A stretch of DNA of 64,000 nucleotides. Source: an uncultured Crocinitomix sp. Its GTDB lineage: Bacteria; Bacteroidota; Bacteroidia; Flavobacteriales_D; Crocinitomicaceae. Every line of letters begins with the position of its first letter. Position 1 is the first letter of the stretch. The stretch is taken from assembly GCA_937139035.1 (NCBI GenBank), contig CAKZPK010000181.1, forward strand, positions 62,001 to 126,000, read 5' to 3'. The position numbers were made by a program, and so were the translations under genes. Below, in pieces: positions 18,425 to 27,873 of this stretch. The notes beneath the pieces were generated by a model. That model did not search any database and was not told the DNA's origin. It worked only from the letters and a program-made list of their open reading frames with translations.

Positions 18425-20983
18425 TTAATATCTAAAGTTAAGATTTAATGAAATCATAATAGGCGAATAATCTACCGTTTTTATTCTTAATTGTCCGGGT
18501 GTATTTTCAACCTGTTCAACATAAGCTACGGAAGGATTATGACGATTGAAAAAGTTAGTAATTGTAAAGGTTAAATCCCAATTATCTCTTTTTTTCTTTA
18601 CACCCAAATTCCGTTTAAAAGCAAGGTCCACTCTTCTAAATGTAGGTAATCGTTCCGTATTTCGGTTAGATGAATAAAGCGGAAAAGCGGTGCCATCAAT
18701 AACAAATTGACCATTAGGTAATGTAATAGCAGTACCTGTATGTGCTGTGAAATTGGTAGTTATTTGCCACTTTTTTGTCAAATTAAAATATTGACTAAAT
18801 GAAAAATAATGAGGACGATCACTTGGAGCAACATAAGGCAAATCATTATTAATTCCTTTAATTTTTTGCTGTGTGCGCGTATAAGCATAGGATGCTGATG
18901 CTGAATACCAAGTTGTGAATTTATAATTCATCATTAATTCTAAACCGCTAACGCGTAACGTACCAGCTAATAGGTTGCTTTCAATATCTGTAGATGAGGT
19001 GAATATTGGAGAGGCATAATCTAAGACATTAACAACATATTTATGATAGGCAATTATAGAGGTGTGCAAATCTTTCCAACGGTTAGTCCAACCAACGGAG
19101 GCTTGAAAATTTCGTTCCGGTTTTAAATAACCAGTAGATGGTGTCCAGATTTCAATGGGCAGAAAATAATTGATGTAATTAATAATATGTGTATTTTGAC
19201 TGGTAACCATAGCTGCAAACTGCAACTCGTTATTTTCATTAAGATTATAGGTTCCTACAATTCTTGGATCTGCAAAAAAGGTAAAGTCATAAAATTTATT
19301 TTTCTGATAAATAACTTGTGTTTTAGTTAAGTCAGAGTTGAGGTATGAGGTTGTATCTCCTGTTCCAATATGAAATGAATAAGGTAAACGTATGCCTGCT
19401 TTTACATTAAATTTCGGACTAAATTTTTTCTCGATAGAAGCATAGATTCCATTTTCAAGGGATTGCCGTTGGAGAAATAGATTCGCATCAGCTTTGCTAA
19501 ATTTTCCTTGACGTGTGCGTAAAAAAGCAGAGGACAATCCATACTTAATTTTAGTCGTATTATTCAGGAAATAAGTAAAGTCATAATTGATTTTATTCGT
19601 GACAACTTTTTGTCCAAAACTTAATGCCTCATAGTCATCAAACCTTGAAAAACCATATGAAAATTCGCTGTGAGTAATACTTAAATTGCTGAATGTTTTA
19701 GTGTTAATTACATGATTCCAGCGAAAAGCACCCGCAACATTACCCCATTGATAAAAAGAAGTTGAATCTGTTAAACCATCTCTACCAAAATAACCTGTTA
19801 AATAGATTCTGTTATTTGAATTTAATTTAACATTTACTTTTCCATTAATATCGTAAAAAGTAGGGTTTCCTAAACTACGATTACCTAAAATCGATAATAG
19901 GGCGCCTGGGAAGGTAGAAACGCGACCTGAGGTATAAAATGATGCCTTTTTCTTTACAATTGGCCCTTCTACATTTAACCGCGCCATAAAACCACTTACT
20001 CCACCAGAAACATGATGTTTATTTAGATCGCCCTCCTTCGTGTGAATTTGTAAAACAGATGCACTTCTGTCGCCATATTGCAATGGAATATAATCTTTGT
20101 AAAGTGTTGCAGATTTTAATGCATCTGTATTAACAATAGAATAAATTCCTAATAAATGTGTGGGATGATAAATTGGAATCTCGTCCATTAAAATGAGGTT
20201 TCCGCCAGTACCCGATCCACGCACAATATAATTTGCGCCGCCGTCATTTGCAGGTTGCACACCTGGTAATTGTTGTAAGTGTCTTAACAAATCACGCTCC
20301 CCACTGGCAGCAGGAACTTTTGAAATAGCCATGGGTGTAATTATCGTATGAGACAAGTTGGGTAAATCAACCAAATCGCTTGTTCCATTTACTTTGTTTG
20401 AAACCACTTCGACTACATTAAGTAGTAGGGTGTCTACATCTAAACCAATGTTTAATACAATTTCATTTTCTACCTCAATTTCATCTACTAACGGTAGCAT
20501 ACCAACTGAACTTACCTTCATGGTGGTTATACCTTTTGGAACCTCTAAAGCATAATATCCATAAGAATTTGAAATACAACCAATGCCGTGTTCTGGAAAA
20601 ACTATGCGGGCGCCAATTAATTCTTCGCCCGAAATTTTGTCTTGAATATGACCACTAATAACAACCACTTCGCTTGTGCTATTTAAGGCATAAATTGTTA
20701 TTTGCGAACCAATTTCTTTGTATTGCAATTTGGTTTCTGCCAAGAGCTTATCCAATACTTGAGCTAATGGCTTTTTCTCAAATGATAGCGTTATTTTTTT
20801 CTCAACAGCATGAATTTGACGGGAGTTATAGGAAAAGGAAATGCCTGAAGCTTTTTCAAGTTGATTCAGGCATTTCTCTAAATTTGATTTTTTAAATTGT
20901 ACGGTTACTTCTTTATCCAGCAGTGCTTGACCGTAGACAAAAGGCGATATGAGAATACATAAACCTAGAAGAAGTATGCGCAT
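18425..20983 (-). CDS. TonB-dependent receptor with STN signalling domain
   Basis: An 852-residue outer-membrane receptor. After a signal peptide (1-18) comes an STN (secretin/TonB N-terminal) domain at about 22-100 (VTVQFKKSNLEKCLNQLEKA and LSFEKKPLAQVLDKLL). A carboxypeptidase-regulatory-like domain follows (about 105-190), then the plug with LRHLQQLPGVQPANDGGANY and VRGSGTGGNLILMDEIPIYH, then the beta-barrel ending in SLNLNFRY. The STN domain is the part that contacts the FecR anti-sigma, and fecR and the sigma gene lie just upstream, so this is a transducing receptor that reports ligand binding to the sigma factor. It starts six bases after fecR. Its substrate (siderophore, glycan, peptide) cannot be told from sequence alone. 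Confidence 0.92.
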   Translation of the reverse strand: MRILLLGLCILISPFVYGQALLDKEVTVQFKKSNLEKCLNQLEKASGISFSYNSRQIHAVEKKITLSFEKKPLAQVLDKLLAETKLQYKEIGSQITIYALNSTSEVVVISGHIQDKISGEELIGARIVFPEHGIGCISNSYGYYALEVPKGITTMKVSSVGMLPLVDEIEVENEIVLNIGLDVDTLLLNVVEVVSNKVNGTSDLVDLPNLSHTIITPMAISKVPAASGERDLLRHLQQLPGVQPANDGGANYIVRGSGTGGNLILMDEIPIYHPTHLLGIYSIVNTDALKSATLYKDYIPLQYGDRSASVLQIHTKEGDLNKHHVSGGVSGFMARLNVEGPIVKKKASFYTSGRVSTFPGALLSILGNRSLGNPTFYDINGKVNVKLNSNNRIYLTGYFGRDGLTDSTSFYQWGNVAGAFRWNHVINTKTFSNLSITHSEFSYGFSRFDDYEALSFGQKVVTNKINYDFTYFLNNTTKIKYGLSSAFLRTRQGKFSKADANLFLQRQSLENGIYASIEKKFSPKFNVKAGIRLPYSFHIGTGDTTSYLNSDLTKTQVIYQKNKFYDFTFFADPRIVGTYNLNENNELQFAAMVTSQNTHIINYINYFLPIEIWTPSTGYLKPERNFQASVGWTNRWKDLHTSIIAYHKYVVNVLDYASPIFTSSTDIESNLLAGTLRVSGLELMMNYKFTTWYSASASYAYTRTQQKIKGINNDLPYVAPSDRPHYFSFSQYFNLTKKWQITTNFTAHTGTAITLPNGQFVIDGTAFPLYSSNRNTERLPTFRRVDLAFKRNLGVKKKRDNWDLTFTITNFFNRHNPSVAYVEQVENTPGQLRIKTVDYSPIMISLNLNFRY

Positions 20984-20989
20984 AGAAGT

Positions 20990-21937
20990 TTATTTTAATC
21001 GAATCAGGTTGTCGCCATACTCGGCTTCAACACGACAAGTTAAAACAATTGATTCAATAATCGTTTCGATTGGTTCGTCAGCAAATGTTCCACTAAATGA
21101 TTCAACTTCACCTTTTTCTGATGAAACCAACTCAACTTTGGTTGCATAATGCTTGTTTAGCAAATCAATCACTTCGTTAATTGAGGTTTCATTAAAATTA
21201 AAAATTCCAGTTTTCCATGAATTATAGTTCACATCTGGATTACTGATTTCTTTAACGCCATCAGCATTTGCTACAGCAAATTCTCCAATGGTTAAATCTT
21301 CTTCGCCATTTTCATTTCGTACAGCAACGCGTCCATGGTCAACTCCAACTTCTGTACTGTTTTCAGTTACGTTAACATTAAACGCAGTTCCTAAAACCTC
21401 AATTTCACCAAATTCGGTTGTAATTATAAAAGGATGTGCTTCATCACGTGCAACTTCAAAAAATGCTTCACCTTTTAATTTAAGGTTTCGCTCATTTTCA
21501 AAATCTTCTTGATAATCTAATGTTGAATTAGCCGCCAACCAAACATTTGAACCATCAGGCAATGTAATTTCTTTAGGGGCATTATCTGTATTGGCAAAGG
21601 TATTATAAGATGGTCCTTGGTTTAATAACCAAAATCCAGCAAAACCTGCCAATAAAATAGCGCATGCCGCAGCAACACGCTTATAAAAAGTCATTTTAAT
21701 AACCTTTATCTCCTTCTCGTCTACTAATTGCTCATCAACTTTTTCCCAAGCTGTTTTATGATCAAAAGTCTTAAATTCAAGTCCTTCTAAAAGGTTTTTA
21801 TCCGCAGTTTTCCAAGCTTCAGACATTACGGCATATTCTTCCGCATGCTGCAACTTCCACTCCTCTACCTTCTGTGTCTCCTCTACAGTCGCTTCACCTG
21901 AAAAGTGCTTCGCTAATATGTCGTTTATATCATTCAT
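20990..21937 (-). CDS. FecR family anti-sigma factor
   Basis: A 315-residue inner-membrane protein. The cytoplasmic N-terminus (1-85) begins NDINDILAKHFSGEATVEE, typical of Bacteroidota FecR proteins; one membrane helix lies at about 89-107 (VAAACAILLAGFAGFWLL). The periplasmic FecR domain contains ITLPDGSNVWLAANSTLDY and KGEAFFEVARDEAHPFIITT, and a C-terminal DUF4974-like subdomain has NFNETSINEVIDLLNKHY. It holds or activates the sigma factor encoded 33 bases upstream, depending on the state of the STN receptor encoded six bases downstream. All usual parts are present. Confidence 0.95.
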   Translation of the reverse strand: MNDINDILAKHFSGEATVEETQKVEEWKLQHAEEYAVMSEAWKTADKNLLEGLEFKTFDHKTAWEKVDEQLVDEKEIKVIKMTFYKRVAAACAILLAGFAGFWLLNQGPSYNTFANTDNAPKEITLPDGSNVWLAANSTLDYQEDFENERNLKLKGEAFFEVARDEAHPFIITTEFGEIEVLGTAFNVNVTENSTEVGVDHGRVAVRNENGEEDLTIGEFAVANADGVKEISNPDVNYNSWKTGIFNFNETSINEVIDLLNKHYATKVELVSSEKGEVESFSGTFADEPIETIIESIVLTCRVEAEYGDNLIRLK

Positions 21938-21970
21938 TTGTCCTATAGTCGCACGGTTGTCTGTATCCCC

Positions 21971-22507
21971 CTACTCAATTAATAAAAAAAATAAAAAAAG
22001 GAGTAAACCTTTATATACGTGCAGTTTTTCCCGTAAGTGTCTAAAAGCTCTGCCCATTTGATTTTCTACCGTTTTAGGAGAAATTTCAAAATGCTCTGCA
22101 ATTTCTTTGTAGCTCAAACCATCAAGTTTGCTTAGCATAAATACATCACGCGTTTTTTCTGGTAATTCTGAAATGGCCATCATTAAGGCATCTTTCATTC
22201 CTGTCTCGGCTTTTTCTTCAAAAGGTTCTTGCACAACTGCATCTTGCACGTGCAGCGTTTCTTTTTCATACTTGCGTTTGACAATTTCTTTGCGTTGATA
22301 GTCAATACACTTAAATTTTACCGATCTCACCAAATATTGTTTGGCTTTTTCTTCAATCTCGGCTTTCTTCTCGTTATTCCAAAAATTGACAAATACACCT
22401 TGCACAATATCTTCCGCCTCGTCATAATCTTTAATTATTGCATAGGCGTAATTACACAGCGAACTGTACGATTCTTCAAATAATTTATTATAAGCTTCTT
22501 TTGTCAT
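21971..22507 (-). CDS. FecI-type ECF sigma factor
   Basis: A 178-residue sigma-70 family protein of the Bacteroidota FecI-like group. Region 2 is at about 18-45 (YAIIKDYDEAEDIVQGVFVN) and region 4 at about 118-165 (LPEKTRDVFMLSKLDGLSYK, then EIAEHFEISPKTVENQM). The last residues (LLLFLFFLLIE) are unusually hydrophobic and look like a short C-terminal membrane-seeking tail. It heads the sigma-FecR-receptor-DUF4249 operon and presumably drives that operon on ligand binding. Confidence 0.95.
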   Translation of the reverse strand: MTKEAYNKLFEESYSSLCNYAYAIIKDYDEAEDIVQGVFVNFWNNEKKAEIEEKAKQYLVRSVKFKCIDYQRKEIVKRKYEKETLHVQDAVVQEPFEEKAETGMKDALMMAISELPEKTRDVFMLSKLDGLSYKEIAEHFEISPKTVENQMGRAFRHLREKLHVYKGLLLFLFFLLIE

Positions 22508-22823
22508 TAACTACGGGTAGTCAAAACTAATGAATTTATTGAATTTTAGACATTTATTAACACTTCGAATGAATATTTATTGCCCTGCTTTCATTGTGTT
22601 GCAACTAGTGTAATTGATTGTTATTTAAAATGTTATGGTCAATTTCAAATGGAATTGGTTAATTAAAATTCTAATTTTTTTTTTAGCAGTAGGGGGGATG
22701 ATTGTGAAATACGACATATGGATGAATTTCAATTCTTAATGTTTCAAGTCGAGATAATTAAAGAAGGAATTTCACGTTGTATGATACAAAACACGTGATA
22801 TTATTAATCTAATCTATAAAATT
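22508..22823. other. Intergenic region between divergent units
   Basis: This 316-base AT-rich stretch separates the sigma operon (minus) from the LVIVD lipoprotein genes (plus) and must hold both promoters. I see no full TAnnTTTG match near either gene, and no hairpin or gene. A run of T at about 22676-22684 is followed by a G-rich GTAGGGGGGATG segment. Confidence 0.5.
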
Positions 22824-23345
22824 ATGAAAACAGCAATTAAAACTACAGCGTTGGCTTTTTCCGTTTTGCTTGCAGTTTCTTGTGGGAAAAACAAGGAAGC
22901 TGAAGTTGTTGATGGGTACAAACCAATTTATGCTACTACGCAGGATTTGGAAAGTATTGATGTAAAAACTAGCGAAGCGTTGGAAAATCCAGGGCGAATA
23001 TATTTATACGAAAATTACCTCTTGGTAAATGATCAAGCCAAAGGAATTCACATTTACGATAATAGCAATACAAGCAGCCCCGTTGAAGTTTCTTTTATTG
23101 CTATTCCTGGCAACATGGATTTTTCTGTAAGTAACAACATGCTTTATGCAGATAATGTTACGGATATGATCATAGTTGATATTTCAGATCCAGCAGCTCC
23201 AGTATATAAAAATAGAATTCAAAGTGTATTTCCAGTGCAACAATTTCCAGATGAGTTTGGGGCATTTGAATGCGTAGATCCAGATAAAGGTTTAGTTGTA
23301 GGATGGGAAAAAACACAATTGACCGATCCTAAATGTTTCAAATAA
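22824..23345 (+). CDS. LVIVD-repeat lipoprotein, short form
   Basis: A 173-residue lipoprotein with lipobox AVSC (C20). The mature part has two units of the LVIVD beta-propeller repeat type: KGIHIYDNSNTSSPVEVSFI and DMIIVDISDPAAPVYKNRI, with the preceding GRIYLYENYLLVND strand. Related Bacteroidota proteins as I recall them are about 400 residues, so this copy seems to stop after two or three blades. No degraded continuation is obvious between its stop and the next gene, which instead encodes a separate LVIVD protein. The two may form one propeller together, or this may be a shortened copy. Substrate and role unknown. Confidence 0.75.
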   Translation: MKTAIKTTALAFSVLLAVSCGKNKEAEVVDGYKPIYATTQDLESIDVKTSEALENPGRIYLYENYLLVNDQAKGIHIYDNSNTSSPVEVSFIAIPGNMDFSVSNNMLYADNVTDMIIVDISDPAAPVYKNRIQSVFPVQQFPDEFGAFECVDPDKGLVVGWEKTQLTDPKCFK

Positions 23346-23403
23346 ACACTGTAATTAAGATCAATCGAGTTTTAAATACAGTTGAAAATAAAAAATTAGA
23401 CAA

Positions 23404-24180
23404 ATGAAAAATTTAAAAATATATATGTTTGCGGCGCTTTGCAGTGCTGCGGTTATGAGTTGTGAAAAAAGCGATAATAAGGAAGCGAGCTCTGATACAA
23501 AAAATCAAGTTTCTAGTGGACTAGGCGGATCAATGGCGCAATTCACTATAATTGACAACTACCTTTATACGGTAGATTATAAATCACTAAAAGTATTCCA
23601 TATTTCAGATCCTGCAAACCCTGAATTATTAGAGAATATTAACCTTGGAGTGGGAATTGAAACGATTTACCCACAAAATGATCATTTATTTATTGGAACA
23701 CAAAATGGTGTTCGAATTTATGATGTAACAAATCCAAGAAGTCCAGAGGCAGTTTCAGAAATTGATCACGCGACAAGTTGTGACCCTGTTGTAGCAAATG
23801 ATCATTATGCAGTTGCTACATTAAGAGGTGGTACACCATGTAACGGAAATTTGAATCGATTGGATATTATAGATATTTCGAATTTTGATAATCCAATGTT
23901 ATTGCGCTCAGAAGATTTGATTAACCCATACGGTGTTGGTTTTGTTGCTGAAAACGAAAACCTAGTTTATGTTTGTGATGGATTTGCTGGATTAAAAGTA
24001 TATGACATTTCAGATTTAGAGAATGTAGAAATAGTGATGCATAAAGAAGATTTAGAAGCGATTGATGTTATTCCGGGTGCAGAGAACTTATTAGTGGTTC
24101 TAACGCGTCAAGGAGTGTATCAATTTGATTCATCAAACCCGCTTGAGTTGGTTGAAAAATCATTCATTAGCGTACAGTAA
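23404..24180 (+). CDS. LVIVD-repeat lipoprotein
   Basis: A 258-residue lipoprotein (lipobox VMSC, C20) made of about five LVIVD repeats: KSLKVFHISDPANPELLENI, NGVRIYDVTNPRSPEAVSEI, RLDIIDISNFDNPMLLRSED and GLKVYDISDLENVEIVMHKE, with a final strand GVYQFDSSNPLELVEKSFI. The repeats form part of a beta-propeller, anchored in the membrane by the lipid. It follows the short LVIVD gene by 58 bases and precedes a beta-barrel-like gene by 61 bases; the three may form one surface-exposed set. No catalytic residues can be assigned. Confidence 0.8.
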   Translation: MKNLKIYMFAALCSAAVMSCEKSDNKEASSDTKNQVSSGLGGSMAQFTIIDNYLYTVDYKSLKVFHISDPANPELLENINLGVGIETIYPQNDHLFIGTQNGVRIYDVTNPRSPEAVSEIDHATSCDPVVANDHYAVATLRGGTPCNGNLNRLDIIDISNFDNPMLLRSEDLINPYGVGFVAENENLVYVCDGFAGLKVYDISDLENVEIVMHKEDLEAIDVIPGAENLLVVLTRQGVYQFDSSNPLELVEKSFISVQ

Positions 24181-24241
24181 ATAAAATTTATGAGGGGATG
24201 CAAATTGTGTCTCCTCTTGAATTAACCCATAAACCTTAACC

Positions 24242-24949
24242 ATGCGTTATTTGCTCAGTACATTTCTTGTTTTTTACTATTGTGTTGTAAATGCACAAAT
24301 GATAGATTCAACTGCAATAAAACAGGAAGAATCATGGTCGCTTAAAGAAGCACCAATATATTGGAAATTTAGCCCATTCGATTTCATTTCAATTTTATCT
24401 ACGTTTGGAGCAGATGTAGAAGTTAGAGTAAATAAAACCTATGCTTTTCAAGCAGGTATTGGTGTAATTCCAAATTTTTCTCAATTTATGACGAATCGTA
24501 TTTTTGTTGGATACGATAGCATGCACGGTTATAAGCTAAGAGGAGAGTTACGTCGTTATATGCCGGTAAAAACAAATCGATATTTGGCAGCAGGAGTGCT
24601 ATTTCGACATCTTATTGTGAAAGACGAATTTGCAGTAGGGATGGAGCCATTTTCTAATCAATGGGGAGGAACAAATTTTGTTTATTTTCAAAGAGTTCCA
24701 ATTCGCGCAAACCGGATAAATATAAATTTAGATTTGAAGTATGGTTTTCAGACAGTAAAACCTCAAGGTTATGTTTTCGATTTTTATGTAGGTATGAGCC
24801 TTCGATCATTGAACGTCATAAATAATTCTGAAATGCCAGATGGAGTTGAGTTTCCAGATAATGGAGACATTTGGTCATTAAATGATAATATGAGTTTATT
24901 TTATCCAACCCCAATTGCCGGATTAAAAATAGGATTTGCGCAGCGTTAA
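24242..24949 (+). CDS. Predicted outer-membrane beta protein, unknown function
   Basis: A 235-residue exported protein (signal peptide 1-18, ending CVVNAQ). The mature part alternates aromatic strands (KFSPFDFISILSTFGADVEV, YAFQAGIGVIPNFSQF, LDLKYGFQTVKP, FDFYVGMSLRSLNV) and ends AGLKIGFAQR, as expected for a small outer-membrane barrel of the DUF3575-like kind. I do not recognise a named family with confidence. It is the last gene of a plus-strand set with two LVIVD lipoproteins and is convergent with the CrtZ-like gene one base away. Confidence 0.65.
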   Translation: MRYLLSTFLVFYYCVVNAQMIDSTAIKQEESWSLKEAPIYWKFSPFDFISILSTFGADVEVRVNKTYAFQAGIGVIPNFSQFMTNRIFVGYDSMHGYKLRGELRRYMPVKTNRYLAAGVLFRHLIVKDEFAVGMEPFSNQWGGTNFVYFQRVPIRANRININLDLKYGFQTVKPQGYVFDFYVGMSLRSLNVINNSEMPDGVEFPDNGDIWSLNDNMSLFYPTPIAGLKIGFAQR

Positions 24950-24950
24950 T

Positions 24951-25385
24951 CTATTTATAGTATTTAAACGGAAAAAGTAACATCCCGAAACAAGCTCCAT
25001 CCTCTTTATATTGATTTTTGTGATGAACCTTATGCGCTTTTCTTACTGCACGAAAATATCGATTGTCGGTTTTGTCAAACCATTTTTTTCGGCGGTGAAT
25101 TAAGATTTCATGGATTAAAAAATAAGCCAATCCGTATGCTGCAATGCCAAAACCTATTCCAATCATTATGTCGTTTTTGTTGATGAAACCAAACATAATA
25201 TTAAGCCATGAGGGAATAGCAAATATCAAAAAGAATAAATCGTTCTTCTGAAAAACTTTGCCAGTGGGTTGATGATGATCTTCATGTAGATTCCACAAAA
25301 AGCCGTGCATCACATATTTATGAGTAAACCAAGCCATAAATTCCATAAAAATGAATGCAAGCACTATGAAAATAAAAATAATCAT
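24951..25385 (-). CDS. crtZ: CrtZ-like beta-carotene hydroxylase
   Basis: A 144-residue integral membrane di-iron hydroxylase that adds hydroxyl groups to the beta-rings of carotenoids (beta-carotene to zeaxanthin). All four histidine clusters are present: H22-x4-H27 in THKYVMHG, H34-x2-HH in HEDHH, HEILIHRR in the third, and HKVHHK in the fourth. Short length and four hydrophobic segments fit bacterial CrtZ rather than longer sterol desaturases. Other carotenoid genes (crtB, crtI, crtY) are not nearby, so the pathway is encoded elsewhere. The coding region ends one base from the preceding convergent gene. Confidence 0.88.
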   Translation of the reverse strand: MIIFIFIVLAFIFMEFMAWFTHKYVMHGFLWNLHEDHHQPTGKVFQKNDLFFLIFAIPSWLNIMFGFINKNDIMIGIGFGIAAYGLAYFLIHEILIHRRKKWFDKTDNRYFRAVRKAHKVHHKNQYKEDGACFGMLLFPFKYYK

Positions 25386-25447
25386 ATGACTAATTTATCG
25401 TGTTTTTCTTAAAGAACAATCAAAAACATTGATTTGTTCTTTACGGC

Positions 25448-26470
25448 TTAATTTTCTGATTCAAAATAGGCCTTAGCGCGCTGTAAAATAACCTCAATTT
25501 TTAAGTCAGTGGTTAAAACAAGTGGCTCTTTACCTTCTTCAAAAAACCAATAACCATCCACAGGATTATCTTGTTGAATTTCTTGGAGGTTTAGTGTGTC
25601 TGTTGAAAAATAGGCCTCAAAATTATTTGCACCATAGGCTAAAAATTGATGCTCAATATTCTTATCAGCTAGTTCTGTAATGAGAAATTCATAATTTGAA
25701 CGGTAGGTTATATTAGGGTTTTCAGAAGCGCTATATGCAACTAAATATAATGGTGTTGCATTGTCCACATAAATGGGTACTTGAACAAGAGTCAGTCTAT
25801 CCTCATTTGTACTTAGTTCGTAGTAATACTGAGGTTTTTTTGCAAACTCTAATTCTTGCTTTTCGCCCATGTTCATTAACATTGACTGTTCCGAAAAAAT
25901 ATAGGTAGCACTTTCCGTTTTAGGATTTATATATATGTTATCCGATCCATAGTCATTAACGAGCTGAGTTTCCTCTGGATCTAATCCATTAAAATATTCG
26001 CTTAAAATGGGTAGAGGATACCTATTTAATTTGTTCCAGCGTTCTGTTCTTGGATTCCAGTTAAGGTAATTAAACTGTTGATTGTCCTTATTCATTTGAC
26101 TTAAAAAGGCTTTCTTTTCGCCATTTAATTCAAATGTCATAAACTCTAATAACACATTACATTCACTATGATAAGCTGTTAAGTAATTGTCACTTACTTC
26201 AAATTGTTTCCATTCCTCGTTACTATCATTTCCGTATAAAATCAATTGACTTATGGAGTTGTAGTCATAACAAAAATCGTTTCCAATAATGTCATTGTCA
26301 ACGGCAAAAAAGTCTTGAACGGTTTGTGGTTGTTCAACTAAGGCAATTTCATCCAACTCGGATTGACTTGGTTCTATTTCCATTAAATTTCCAGTAACCT
26401 CATCATTGACTTCAGAGTCATTTTGGCAACCAATAAATAAAAAGCAAATAGCAATTAGTGCAAAGCGCAT
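25448..26470 (-). CDS. Uncharacterised lipoprotein
   Basis: A 340-residue lipoprotein with lipobox FIGC (C15). The mature protein is acidic at its start and then beta-rich with many aromatic residues (WKQFEVSDNYLTAYHSE, YYYELSTNEDRLTLVQVP, PVDGYWFFEEGKEP). I recognise no domain. It starts seven bases after the stop side of glycine C-acetyltransferase and lies downstream of it on the same strand, so read-through expression is likely, though a functional link to threonine catabolism is not evident. Confidence 0.65.
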   Translation of the reverse strand: MRFALIAICFLFIGCQNDSEVNDEVTGNLMEIEPSQSELDEIALVEQPQTVQDFFAVDNDIIGNDFCYDYNSISQLILYGNDSNEEWKQFEVSDNYLTAYHSECNVLLEFMTFELNGEKKAFLSQMNKDNQQFNYLNWNPRTERWNKLNRYPLPILSEYFNGLDPEETQLVNDYGSDNIYINPKTESATYIFSEQSMLMNMGEKQELEFAKKPQYYYELSTNEDRLTLVQVPIYVDNATPLYLVAYSASENPNITYRSNYEFLITELADKNIEHQFLAYGANNFEAYFSTDTLNLQEIQQDNPVDGYWFFEEGKEPLVLTTDLKIEVILQRAKAYFESEN

Positions 26471-26477
26471 GATTTGG

Positions 26478-27668
26478 TTATTTAATTACACCCAATTCTT
26501 TACCTACTTTTTCAAATGCTGCAATCGCCTTGTCTAATTGTTCTTTAGTGTGTGCAGCCGAAAGTTGAACACGAATACGAGCCAAATCTTTTGGTACAAC
26601 AGGGTAAAAGAACCCAATAGCATAAATACCTTCATCTAATAATCGGCTTGCAAATTCTTGCGCGATTTTAGCATCATATAACATTACAGGCACAATTGGC
26701 GAATTACCTTCGCGCACATCTAATCCAGCTTTAACAACACCAGCTTTAAAGTAAGCAGCATTTTCTTCTAGTTTGTCGCGCAATTCAGTAGTTGAGCTCA
26801 ATAAATCAAAAACAGCAATAGAGGCTCCAACGATACTTGGCGCTAATGAAGTAGAAAATAAATAAGGACGAGAGCGTTGTCTTAACATATCAATCACCTC
26901 TTTTTTACCAGTTGTAAAACCACCCATTGCTCCACCTAGTGCTTTACCTAAAGTTCCAGTAATGATATCTACGCGTCCCATTACACCATTATGTTCATGC
27001 GTTCCACGGCCAGTTTTACCAATAAAGCCTGTTGCGTGACAATCGTCTACCATAACCATGGCGTCATATTTTTCTGCTAAATCACAAATTTGATCCAACT
27101 TAGCAATATAGCCGTCCATTGAAAAGACACCGTCTGTTACAATAATTCTATTTCGGTGTTGTTGTGCGGCTTTTAATTGTTCTTCCAAATCTGCCATGTC
27201 AGAGTTCTTGTAACGATATCTGGCAGCTTTACATAAACGCACACCATCAATAATTGAGGCATGGTTTAATTCGTCTGAAATAATTGCATCTTCTTTTGAG
27301 AAAAGAGGTTCAAATACCCCCCCATTTGCATCAAATGCAGCTGCATATAAAATAGTATCCTCCATTCCTAAAAAGTCGGATATTTTTTGTTCAAGTGTTT
27401 TGTGAATGTCTTGTGTTCCGCAAATAAATCGAACAGATGACATTCCAAACCCATGAGAGTCTAATGCTTTTTTGGCACCTTCAATAACCGCCGGGTGAGA
27501 TGACAAACCTAAATAATTGTTCGCACACATAATGATTACATCATCACCTGAGTCAACTTTTACTTCTGCTCCTTGAGGAGAGACAATTATTCTTTCTTCT
27601 TTATATAATCCAGCATCACGAATTCCAGCGAGTTCGTCTTGAAGTTGTTTTTCTAGTTTTCCAATCAT
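26478..27668 (-). CDS. kbl: Glycine C-acetyltransferase (2-amino-3-ketobutyrate CoA ligase)
   Basis: A 396-residue PLP enzyme of the alpha-oxoamine synthase family. It cleaves 2-amino-3-ketobutyrate with CoA to glycine and acetyl-CoA, the second step of threonine degradation. Visible family features are [53 protein letters not shown], the D-D-C-H motif in [14 protein letters not shown] and the PLP lysine in [13 protein letters not shown]. Length and motifs match Kbl much better than related BioF or serine palmitoyltransferase. Threonine dehydrogenase, its usual partner, is not in the window. Confidence 0.95.
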   Translation of the reverse strand: MIGKLEKQLQDELAGIRDAGLYKEERIIVSPQGAEVKVDSGDDVIIMCANNYLGLSSHPAVIEGAKKALDSHGFGMSSVRFICGTQDIHKTLEQKISDFLGMEDTILYAAAFDANGGVFEPLFSKEDAIISDELNHASIIDGVRLCKAARYRYKNSDMADLEEQLKAAQQHRNRIIVTDGVFSMDGYIAKLDQICDLAEKYDAMVMVDDCHATGFIGKTGRGTHEHNGVMGRVDIITGTLGKALGGAMGGFTTGKKEVIDMLRQRSRPYLFSTSLAPSIVGASIAVFDLLSSTTELRDKLEENAAYFKAGVVKAGLDVREGNSPIVPVMLYDAKIAQEFASRLLDEGIYAIGFFYPVVPKDLARIRVQLSAAHTKEQLDKAIAAFEKVGKELGVIK

Positions 27669-27809
27669 AGCATTATTCTTTGTAATGAGTGAAGCAAAGA
27701 TAATGATTCAATCGGACAATTATCGACCGATAAAAGGGAATAATTAAAAGAATATTGTAAATGAAAATAATGGTTTGTTTTAAGTTGGAATGCAGTGTTT
27801 TATGCAAGA

Positions 27810-27846
27810 AAAAAGGGCCGTCTAAAATTAGACGACCCTTCGGTAT
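27810..27846 (-). terminator. Intrinsic terminator of the glycine-rich T9SS gene
   Basis: On the minus strand GAAGGGTCGTCTAA pairs with TTAGACGGCCCTT around an AAT-type loop, followed by a TTTTTTC tract. It lies just downstream of the minus-strand gene at 27874-30285 and ahead of kbl, separating the two units. Confidence 0.85.
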
Positions 27847-27873
27847 TATAAGCTCCAGTTAAGGAGTAGTCAA

